From assembly GCA_024364805.1 (NCBI GenBank), contig CM044519.1, positions 51,676,160 through 51,697,726 on the forward strand: DNA of 21,567 bases. The letters run 5' to 3'. Below the pieces are notes generated by a model, which saw only the letters and a program-made list of their open reading frames with translations, did not search any database and had not been told where the DNA came from. Shown one piece after another: positions 1 to 11,400 of the stretch. Position 1 is the stretch's first letter; each line of letters starts with the position of its first letter. The stretch comes from Euprymna scolopes (taxonomy: Eukaryota; Mollusca; Cephalopoda; Sepiida; Sepiolidae). The position numbers were made by a program, and so were the translations under genes.

Positions 1-783
1 TATATATATATATATGTATATATATATACATTTTTATATACATATAAATAATGTTCTCATAATTTTTTTTTTAAATTAGAAACTTTCCATCCACTTACAA
101 AATTGATAAAATTCAAGCTCACTGAATGTTTTTTCAGAGCATATATAATGTAATATTTCAACGTTTCAAAATCAAATCTCCTCAGTTGGTAATTAATTAG
201 ATTTCGAAAGGAAAATTAATACAATTATTTCGTTTGCAACTAATGAGTGAACAAAATTATGTCTTTGTTGCATTTTTGGTAGCTTACTCATCAGATAAAT
301 TCCTTAAAAAGCATAGGAAATAATAATATTTTAAACAACTGCTGAGATTGCTGCCGAGTTTATATTGTCCATCCTCCTAAATGGAAGTGCAAATTCCTGG
401 GTTTCTGTGCCACGCATGCCACAAAGTTGTCTAGGAAATTTTTCCCTTGGAACGATGAACAGGTCCAAAACCTCAAACATCTATATGTCAAAGTCAAAGT
501 CAAACTTACATTGTTTAAATCACCTACACGTTCTTTTCGTTGTGAAGATAATCTTTATACTGACAGATTAAATAATTAAATAAAAAATTCCGTTTGAAAT
601 TCCATAGAAATTCCTGAGTTTAACAGAAAGATTCCCGAGTTTGACAAGATACACATGAAGAAGGTCGGAGGTTATATCAATCAAAACTTTGTTAAAATAA
701 CACTCAAGGTAAGAACAGTAGACCGAAGAATCCAAAAAATACGAATAATTTCTTTTGTTATTAATAATGTATTATTAGCTTAC
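1..783. other. Downstream intron part, nothing recognised
   Basis: AT-rich sequence with a (TA)n/(ATGT) run at 1-50 and a short TCAAAG repeat near 489-504. I found no exon on either strand that fits the gene's phase 1 exit, and no recognisable element. Confidence 0.5.
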
Positions 784-926
784 CAATGTCAACTGTTTCT
801 CCAGAGAGATAGATGCTGCCGCCACTTCCACCTCCTCCAGGTCCAGATTTATCCCAGCAAGACGTGCGACTGGTGCTTGTGCAGACTTCCATATGAGAAT
901 TACATTTTGCCGGACATGCGAAGCAC
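784..926 (-). CDS. Exon 7 of those visible, Cys-rich plus GGGGSGGSIYL exon
   Basis: This 143-nt exon (phase 2 in, phase 1 out) has acceptor TTGATTCAG and donor GTAAGC. It encodes CFACPAKCNSHMEVCTST, then SRTSCWDKSG, then PGGGGSGGSIYLSGETVDI. Five Cys in about 23 residues interrupt the Gly-rich repeats and could form a small disulphide-bonded insert. The frame stays open to the donor, so the gene continues to coordinates below 1. A longer open frame in another phase across this exon is a shadow; it does not fit the junction phase. Confidence 0.86.
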
Positions 927-1238
927 CTGAATCAACAATTTCAATACAAATAATGAGAAAGAAGAACAAATAAGATGAAAACTTTTTTATATGTTTGGTG
1001 CGTCCGTTGCGTCATATATGTAGAAAACTAAGTTGCTGCAATCGTTACATTAAAATTCACAAATTGTATTCACATTTCTATGGTGATCCTTCTAGACTAA
1101 ATGTTTGCTGCGTTGAAATCAAACCTCCTTATTTCTACTTTCAAAGGGACTATTAAGACAACATTGTTGGAAAGCAGAGGACAATTATCTTAGTTCCAAA
1201 TAAATGACTAGTAAGGAGGAGACATTCAGGGAGAGGGT

Positions 1239-1278
<40 letters not shown>

Positions 1279-1364
1279 GAGGGAGTGAGAGAATACTGCT
1301 AGAAAACAAAGGGCATTTATTCAATTGATCTTCGTTCTAAATCAATGATTAGTGAGGAGGGAGT

Positions 1365-1455
<91 letters not shown>

Positions 1456-4400
1456 ACTGATATATGACATGCGACATTTATTCAATTTGATCTTAGTTCT
1501 AAAGTAATGACTAACTTGGGTGCGGTAGTGAGATAGAAAGAGAGCGATAGTTACTGTTTAATCATGTTTTATCAACCCGTTTCATTTTTCTTGTCCATAC
1601 ATTTTATGCATCCAAATGGATTGTTGTCTTCTCTTCCCACTTTCTCATTGAGCCATGTGAAGTCATATCCGTTTCTATTAATTCCCACAGTCTAGTAATC
1701 CTCACCTTGCGTTAAGCAAGTTGACTCAGGCTGATATTTCATTTCCTGTTATTTTCAACTAACCATTTTATACATTAATGGTTTTGTTTGTATCTTCTGC
1801 CTTCATATCATAATCATATTGGTAGAGAGTGTAGTGGGATTGAAATGTGATTTGGACGAACACTAACAACAAATGGCTCAAATAGTTATCCTCTTTCTTT
1901 CCCCGCTTCATTGAGATTTGCTCTTCTCTCCACTTCCAAAAGCAAATTAGTTTTCACAGGAACGTGTTAACTCAAAGTATTTTCACTTAATAGAAATCGT
2001 TTTAAACCTAAAAAATAACAAGTCTTTGTTAAATTGATGAAGCCTATAAAAACCAGTGGCGCAAGCAACGAAATAAGATTTCTCCAATCAGTCTCATTCC
2101 GACCAGGATCAAAGAATCTATTCTCAACACCTCTGTCCCCTCTACCTCTGACTGAGAGAGGTAAGGCAGAAAGGAATTTTAAATGACTCACGTACGTTCT
2201 ATCAGCTTGCACACATCTATAAACTCATTAACAAAAACAAGGTAAACCAACGCACACACACAGTGCCACACTTCCTATGACTTACATGCACATGCATAGT
2301 CACATTATGAACACACTAACATACATATAAGCCTCGTGACTATTTACACGATTTTCTTTACCAAACACTAATTATGATAAATGAACACTTACTGATTGCA
2401 AATAATTTTTATATTCTTATAACATTTTAGATATAAAAATGTTGGTACTATTGCATCCTTTGAACCAGACGTAACTCAGCGTTCGCTCGACTTTTCTCGA
2501 AGCATGACGTCAACAGTCGAATTATGCCGAGCGTCGCTGATGAAATCATAATAACGTAAAAAGAAAATAGCAAAATGTTAAATGTAGAAACACAAAAAGA
2601 AGAAAAACCTACCGTAATTTTTCATTTTTTGTTAACTATGTGAAGAAAAGGTTATTAGCGTTTTTTTTGTATTTTAAACAAATGTTTTCGAAAGTTTCAA
2701 AGGAACAATTATTTTTAAGCAAGCTTGTTTGTTTGTTTGTTTGTTTGTTTGTTTGTTTAAAAATGTGATAATTTAATTTTTTTTAAGAAGGAAAATTGGA
2801 AAAGAACTTTCTTTTATTTTTACATTTTTTTTTATGAAGGAAAATGTTTTGTTTATGAAGGAAAATTAGAACAAACTTTCTTTTATTTTTTAAAGTCCGA
2901 CTTTCAATTCAAGTGCGTGGGTTAATTTCTTTTCTTGCCGAGATTTAGCGGAGAAGGTTCCGTCCAGATTGATGTCCACCGTCGACACTTCACATTCACA
3001 CATCTCCAGCCATAGTCGTCAGTCATGCCCTCTCTTTTTGCTCAGCTCTACTTGTGGCCACATGATGTTGCACGTTGTATTGTTTTTGCCAGTAGTTTCT
3101 GTTGTTGACAAAAGTCAATTGCGGCGTCCTGCGTCTGTAACTGTTAAACCAAGATGGTCAAATTAATGTTTTTCTCTTCTCTTTCAGACTGACTCGCATG
3201 TAAGACATGTTTTTTTTTTGTTGTTGATTTTTTTCCTCTTCCAATATTTATCCAATTTCTCATCTGCTGCTCGGGAGTAGCACCTACGCGCACTTGCGTC
3301 GAGTTGAAACTAAGCGCGCGGCGTTGTGATTGGCTGATCGTCATGTTACGTCAGGCAGTAGCTAAACCCGTGCTGTTGACGTCATGTTCCAGTAAAAGCA
3401 GAATGAACGCTGAGTTACGTTTGGTTCAAAGGATGATGCACTAACACCAAAATGTTTTGTAATTAAAATTTCATTTTTCTCTCAATTTTTCATTTACAAA
3501 ACATTTTAGTTATAACTTGCTAACTAGTGATCTTTCTATTCTTTAATTTTTAATACGCATAAACGTCTGTTAAATACTTTTTATTTTTTTCGCTAAAGCA
3601 ATAACATTTATAAACAATTTATACTATTGTGGTTCTTGGCAATATCCAAAGATGCTACCGTCGTCTAAAATAGCCCTACCAAGGCCAGAGACCACACCAC
3701 TAGAAGCTTTTCTCATGCAGAAAGTTGTCGATATGCTTGAAAAAATACTAGTTGGTAAATGAGAAGTCTGGATGAGTATGGATAAATATGGCGGATGAGG
3801 CAGAGTTTCAGAGCCCAATTCGTTCAACTTATGCAGGGTCGGTTTGACAATGTGCGCTCGGGCATTGTCGTGGAGAAGAATTGGGCCTTTTCTGTTGACT
3901 AATGTTGTTGTCGAAGTTTCTGATGCATCAATTTGTTGACAGTACTTTTCCGCCATCATGGTTTCGCCTGCATTAAAAAACTGTAATGGATGAGACTGTA
4001 GCAGTTAACAAACTATTTACTATAAGCGGATCAATGCCTGGTGCCAAAGTGATTCGGCCACACTGACCAATTGGTTGGCAGGGCGCATTGATTTAAGCTG
4101 CCCCCTTAAGGACTATTTTTAGCCCTTTGGGATCTAAGCTGCGATCGCCAGAGAAACGCCAACAAGCGACCTATACAGACCTCTGTCATTCACCCCTCCC
4201 ACGGCTACTTGTTGACGACTGCAGTCTGATGGCAGACGACACCTTCAAACAGACATTTACACTTTCTTTCTTTCTCTCCAGTTGGAGATACAATCTCGCC
4301 TTTTTTGAATAAACCCTTTATTATTGTTTTGTTAAAAGCAATGTCGTTTGGCCTTGTGTTTATTTAAGTAATTATTAGGAGAGAAATGCACAATATTTCC

Positions 4401-5210
4401 CTCCTATAAGACAAGTCGCAGACCACCAGACAGTCAGCATCACCTTCTTTTGGTGCAACTCTGGCTTCATGAAATGTTGTAGAGCTTCGTCAGCGTCTAA
4501 CTACTGAGCTAAGCATCGCCAGTTGTTGTAAAGAACCCACTTTTCATTGTTAACCACAACCCGGTCAAGAAACGAGTCGTTCTTATTGCGTAAAAGAAAG
4601 GAAGGTGTCACTTCATGTGTGTGGATCAGGTTCGACTAAGGCTCTTAACTGATCGATGTCAACATTTGATGGACGACCACTATACTGATCATCTTCAAGA
4701 CTCTCGTCGCCGCCACAAAATATTGTAAACCACCATTGTGCTGTGCGTCCAGTAGTGGTTCCTGAGCCAAACATTTCATTGATCTCGTGAGCAGTTTCAA
4801 GAGTTTTTTAGTCTAGCTTGAATTGAAATAAGAAAATTATACGAATTTGGTTTTTTCCCATATTGTATTCAACGTTCTGAAAAGAAGATATATTTTTAAA
4901 AAAACAATTGTAATTTAAATGTAATTTAAGCAACAAACGCTCTTTAAAATGATTTATAAAGTACAAGTATTATAACGAAAACTCATTTGAAAATGCATCA
5001 TTTGAAATCAAAATTAAAAATTTCGCAAGAACTTTCCACCTCATATAAAGATAGAAAACAAACACTTACGATCCAAAAGGATCGCCCTCCCCATCTTCAC
5101 CTTGCACGTCTATAGATCCTGTCACAGTTAGTCGGGTGTCAGCATACAATTTTATAACTCCTCCACCATTTCCACCAGCACCACCTGTGAACAAAATAAT
5201 TATAAAAAGA

Positions 5211-5253
<43 letters not shown>

Positions 5254-5418
5254 ATAATAATAATAATAATTCTGATTTCGTTTATCAACGTCCCTCTGGA
5301 AAGGGATGGGATTCATTTCCAGACGATTTCCCTCAATCCTGGCTTTGAAGTCGGGATTGAGGGAAATCTTCTGGAAATGAATCCAATAATAATAATAATA
5401 ATAATCATAATCATAATC

Positions 5419-5460
<42 letters not shown>

Positions 5461-8400
5461 TCAAATCATAGACTTTGCTGTTCCTGCTGATGACAGGGTA
5501 AATATCAAAGAAAAGAAAAACGGAGAGCTGGCCAGTGAGCTTAAGAAGATATGGATGATGAAGAAAATCAAGATAATACCTATAATAGTAGAAGCACTAG
5601 GAACAATTCCGAAAAACTTTGAAAAAAGAATGGAAGAAATTGGAATCAGATGAATGGATGGAAAGATACAATGAATAACAATAATGAAAACAGCGAAAAT
5701 ATTAAGAAAACTCTTGAATGCAGAGACTAATACACATGAGCGGGCCAGACAAGCTGCTGAAGAGGCAAAACATGGAGAAGCGTTACATGGAACCAAGAAT
5801 GACTCTACGAGGATAATTCAAGGAAATGTAGATAAAAATGTAACGAAGTCACAGACACGTATGTGAATGACCAAGTCGTAGCGCGAGGTGACGTCACAGT
5901 GGAGGAAGAAGGAGAAAAAGAGAAAAGAGCGTGTGTTGGCACGATAGAGTTCTTTTTTAACCAGATGCTGGCGTGAGAGAGGCTTTTAACCACATGGTGG
6001 CATGATAAGACTTTTAAGCACATGTCAGTGCGACAGGAACTTTTAAAACAAGATGCAACCCAAACTTTTAACAATATTATTCGATAAACATGTGTCGTTG
6101 GGCGAGCTACAAACATAGCAGCTGGTTGTAGCTGCAGACTAGGAAACTGTTAATTGATATTGAGAGGCAAAGAAAGGATGTTACCATGTTGTTGCAGGCT
6201 TGGAAAATAGTGTCAGTAGTTTGGTGATGAAACGACCGTTAATAAATACCTTCTCTTTCGACTGAAAAACTAAAGTTGAATTTCTTTCCTTTGTTTCACA
6301 GGCTTGGAAAATATGTGTCAGTAGTTTGGTGATGAAACGACCGTTAATAAATACCTTCTCTTTCGACTGAAAACTCAAGTTGAATTTCTTTCCTTTGTTT
6401 CGCAGGCTTGGAAAATAGTGTCAGTAGTTTGGTGATGAAATGACCGTTAATAAATACCCTCTCTTTCGACTTAAAAACTCAAGTTGAATTTCTTTCCTTT
6501 GTTTCTTTGCGAGATTTTCGTTCACAACGTCGGGTCAGAGTTAAAATGTAATGGACACGTTACAGAAATTCACAGAAACAAAGTAAGAAAAAAAATCTTC
6601 GGATTTATCATATCATTACATGATCTTAACTATTTGTATTGTATATTATGATTGTAATCATTTCGTCTAATGACTTAAACGATTTGCCTTGCATCATGTT
6701 ATGTTCTTTAACTATTTCTCATATCATGTCGTGTTGTGATCTTTAAGTCATCATCTTAGACTGGTCTTATGTTTTGCCACAATTTTAAACTATTTGTTTT
6801 ATCAAGCCACGTCATTTTATTTATAACATCATGTAATGACCTTAAACCTATGTCGTCATCATGTTATGATATTAAATGTAATGTCGTCATTTTAAACTAT
6901 TATCATCTGTCATGATCTAAAGATCTATTTGTTTTATCATGTTATATCATGATCTTAAACTATTAGCTTTATCATGGTACGCTATAACCTTAAACTATTT
7001 GTCTAATTATGTCATCTTAAGTCCACCTTCAAATTACCTGATCGCATGTCTCGTGTGAAACTGCAAAAATTCTAATGCTTCTTCCACTCGTGTTATATGC
7101 AATAAAAAATATTGATATTTGAAACACACAATGTGAATTACGATAAAATATGTTTCAAACTTTTACTACTGCTTTGTAAGGCTCCAAGTATTCACCGTCG
7201 ATAAAGGAAACAGAAACTTTAAACGTATATGCATTGTTTTGTGTCTATTTAATTTTTTATGTTCATACAGAAACCAACAAATGTGTTTTACCACGTGGAC
7301 TCTTAGTCAGATCAAGAGCGTTTCCCCCACTTCCACCACCGGAGCCGAGGTACGCATAATGCAGTTCTTTTACGCCGTAGACCATACCACCAACACCGTT
7401 ACCAATCGTAACACCTTTCTTAGTTCCATTTCGTCTGCAAAAAAAAAAAAGAAAAAAGAACAGAATAAACGCGCATATACTTGGACGTCTGGAAAGTTCT
7501 GTCTCTTTTCGAAAACTGCGAATAAAATTTATATAGTTGTATTAAAATAATGTTCATACAATGTCTGTACTTACAGAACAAGTTATGCATATGAAATAAG
7601 ATCAAATGTGGTCTTGTTTGAAATGGAAAGGAGAAGAAATTTATTTTACAGAAATTCCTGAGGGGAGTTACAAACTTTCTACAAATATTTTCCTTACGAA
7701 GTAAGAGAATAAAGGAAACACTATAAAACATACTATAAAACATACAATAAAACACACTATAAAACACACTATAAAACAAAATATAAAACACACTATAAAA
7801 ACATTATAAAAACACTATAAAAACACTATAAAACACTATAAAACACACTATAAAACACACTATAAAAACACTATAAAAGACACTATAAAAACACTATAAT
7901 AACACTATAAAAACACTATAAAAATACTATAAAACACACTATAAAAAACTATAAAAACACTATAAGCAACACTATAAATCACACTATAAAAACACTATAA
8001 AACACCATAAAAACACTATAAAACAAAATATAAAACACACTATAAAAAACACTCTAAAACAAAATATAAAACATACTATAAAAGCACTATAAAAAATACT
8101 ATAAAACACACTATAAAACAAAATATAAAACACACTATAAAAAACACTATAAAAAACACTATAAAACAAAACAAATAACTTTATAAAGAATTTACACAAT
8201 TGTCGTTTAAACAAAAGACGAAAAATAAAAAAAAAATGAAAATATGAATATTTTCAGATGTTTGAACAAACAAAATAATAATGGAAAGTTCTCACAATTC
8301 TCAAGGGACACAAACAACCTTCGTCAGTTTAAAGGCTTAAGAATCCGTCCATTTCCTTCCAACGTTCATACCTATACAGCGTGGATAAAATTGTTCAAAG

Positions 8401-11400
8401 AAAGAATTTAACATCTTTGTTAACCCCTATGTTGCTTCGCACAGAGTATTTTTAAAGAAGGGTGTGCTTTGACAATTCACACGATCAGCAAGATCGAAAT
8501 TCCGGTCTACTCTCAATATCGGCTGAATCCAAAAAGAAAGAATTTTAATGATGGACTTTCTGACTATTCATGAATTACTAGCAGTTTGTACAAAAATCAA
8601 CGTGTTAAAAACAAGTCAATAAAAGTCAATTAAATACAACGTAAAATATAATGTAGAATACAAATGTACAAGTATGAGACACATGATACTCCTTTTTCAT
8701 TAGTGAACCTTCCGGGCCACAACAAGTATAATGCACATGGTACTCCTTTTCGTTAGCTACTACACTAATGTATAGGAGTATATAGAGAGTGCCACTCATT
8801 CCTTATAAGTCATCAAATTTTATCCCATTGATCATTTTAAATCTCCTCATATTATTTATCATCATTTAACTGGAATCCACCCTCGAAGGGCTTTTAGCCT
8901 TGGTAAGTGGTGACTCATTAATAAATAAAATAACTTGTCATCATTATCTATATTATGTGAGAAAAAAGTATATTTTTGCAAATCTCAGGAAATCATATTT
9001 CTAACAACACAATGATTTCTCCGAGGTCAAAAGGTGGGGGGGGGGGGAAGAGTTGAAAAATAAAAGAAAAAAAGGAAACGAACCCTATGGATCCATGACC
9101 TCCTCCTCCTCCAGGAAGGCCGCCCCGTGCAGACTGTGTTTCCCCGAAACCACCACCACCACCACCGCGATTACGATTATGGTCAGTGTTGCCAGAATCT
9201 GCAGAAAAAGAAAGAAAAGTATTAAATTGTAAGACAACATTTATCAAGATTTTAATGACAAAAGGAAGATTGTGCAGCGTCAGATTCTCAAAACAGAAAG
9301 ACTTTATTTTAATGGAAATTGCTCCAGACTAGGTATGAAACTACTTGATGTAAGGGGCTAATGCCTGAGAAAGATACCCGAACATGTAGTTGCTAAACTT
9401 GGAAAAGCTACTATAAAATATTGATTAGTTTTATGAAGAGGCGTTCAATAAGTAACGCCCCTGACCCACTTATTATAGCAGCAGAGCAATGAAACTTAAT
9501 ACAGTTATTAGTCTTTATTGGCTTAAGAAAAACACCTAGAATTACACATTTCTCTCATTGTTTAATGTAGCTCTGGAGATCGTATTTGTAGAACATCCTT
9601 GGTTGATCTTCCAACCACGACGTTACTGGCAATCAAAGCTCCATTATCTGGGAAACGCTTTCTTTCCAGAACCAATTTCATTGCTGAGAAGAGGCGAAAG
9701 GTCGGGAGAGCAGGTGGGGGGGGGTAGGAGGATTTCATTGCTACATGTCCATACTTCTGATCTGGCGACATACAAGTTGTGGACCAGAGCGTTGTTTTTT
9801 AAAAGGAGGATACCTTTGCTGATCTTACCTAGATTCTTGATTTTGATAGCTTCTCTTAATTTCCTTAAACGTGAAGCATAATAGACTCCTGTAATAGTGG
9901 TACCCTTGCTAGTGAAAGGCTACACCCTTATCGTTTTTATTGGTGGGAGTCCAAGTGCTTCCACTGCATTGATTGGACTTTGGTCTCTGAATCATAGTGA
10001 TAGACCCAAGTTTCGTCCTGTGTAATGAATCTTTTGAAAAACTGATGCATCATCTTGACATATCTAATTCATCTTTGAGCACTCGATGCGTTCTCGCTTC
10101 TGAAAAATGTCAGCAATCTAGCAATCCATCTGACCGACTATAGTTCATGATCATTTGCATATGCATAAAGATGCATATGCAAATGATCATGAACTATAGT
10201 TTTCACAGACCCTGTACTAATTTTGACCTATTGGGCCATTTGGCAAATAGTCATGCATCGATCTTCCAAAATATCAGTTTGATAAATGTCTTATTAATGG
10301 CAGAATAAGGTGGAGACTAGGCCTGGGAGCTGTTTACACATATTTGAATTCACAATGCCAGCGTTTTATGAGGTCATATGATAGGACATCATTACCATAT
10401 GTTTCTTTCATTTCACCAAAAGTGTGGTGTGCATCCTTTCAAATACAAAAAATCTGAATTACTGTGAGACACTTAACAGGTTCCATTTCACACCTAACTC
10501 AGTTTAAACACCTGTAAATTCGAAAACACAATTAGTTCAAAAGTGTAATTTGCCATATAAACCATAGAGATATAAATCATTGCACATATATATTTCAGAT
10601 ATAGTAAGTGGGTCACTGGCATTACTTAACTAGCACCACTTGCCATATATTTTATCAAGCTTTAAAATAGCTATCAAATTTTTGCTCCAAAAGAAACAAA
10701 ATTGTAAAAATACCAAGTCACGTGACTTGTTTTCAAATATGTGTACAGACAAAAGCAGTGGTTCAACGATAACTTACCTGAATGCGATTCTCCTTGGTTT
10801 CCGTTTCCACCATTATCATTGGATGGTTTGCCTCCCCGATAACCGGCACCTGCTGCTGTCAGCTCTCCATCAATCTGGATCATCTGGAAGACATAATAAA
10901 AAGCAAATGCATTTGAAGAACTTTTCATTTGTTTTCAATTTCGTTTGACACCAAACAAAGCATATAAGAGGATACTTTTATTAGAAGACAGATTTATAGA
11001 GGTCATCCTCAGTGGAGAGTTGTTTAGCAAGATGTTTGTTCACATTACATTTACATTTTTTGACATGTTGGTACAGTTGGAGAAACATGGAACAGGGAGG
11101 GATTTCCAAAGGCATGCGGTCTGAGATAAGAAACTATTAAAGTAGAACGTTTTTCGGCATTCATTATTGTTGCTAGTTCGTCATGGGCTATTTATGCCGA
11201 GAAGATAAAAATGTAGTAAGTTCATCGGAGCGCTTATAAAAAAAGGAATGTAACATTGTTGTGATGGGACAGGAGCTGATATTTGTTAGACCTTTTAGGT
11301 TAGAGACTCTTTTTTGCACTTTATCAAAGAAATAGACGATGGTTGGTACACTTTTTCTCCAAAACTATTGGGTTGATCTGACTGAAATTTTGTATGAATC

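Larger units (their letters stand above)
2437..3457. mobile_element. ~1 kb element with long terminal inverted repeats, probable non-autonomous DNA transposon
   Basis: The left end (about 2438-2516) and the reverse complement of the right end (about 3373-3456) share TGCATC...CCTTTGAACCA, ACGTAACTCAGCGTTC and CATGACGTCAACAG in the same order. Together they make inverted repeats of about 80 bp with some mismatches. The interior has no transposase. It holds a (TTTG)n run, a ~70-bp tandem duplication and, near the right end, a CpG-rich patch. I could not define a target-site duplication, so the outer limits are approximate and the superfamily is open. Confidence 0.7.

Noticed and set aside
365-571. 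68-codon plus-strand frame
   Set aside because: No family features, no splice context, and ends in low-complexity sequence.
775-969. Minus-strand frame starting MFFFLIICIEIV over exon 7
   Set aside because: Wrong phase: the junction phase and Gly-rich motif require another frame, and this one crosses the intron boundaries.
4127-4312. Plus-strand 61-codon frame
   Set aside because: Lies wholly inside the solo LTR and ends at its AATAAA signal.
5136-5348. Plus-strand frame with poly-Asn
   Set aside because: Antisense of exon 6 followed by translated (AAT)n.
6600-7025. Possible CRISPR-like repeated structure
   Set aside because: Units are adjacent and degenerate with no constant repeat/spacer pattern, and the DNA is animal.
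7984-8214. Minus-strand frame with FYSVFYSVFY repeats
   Set aside because: Pure translation of the ACACTATAAAA minisatellite; no coding evidence.
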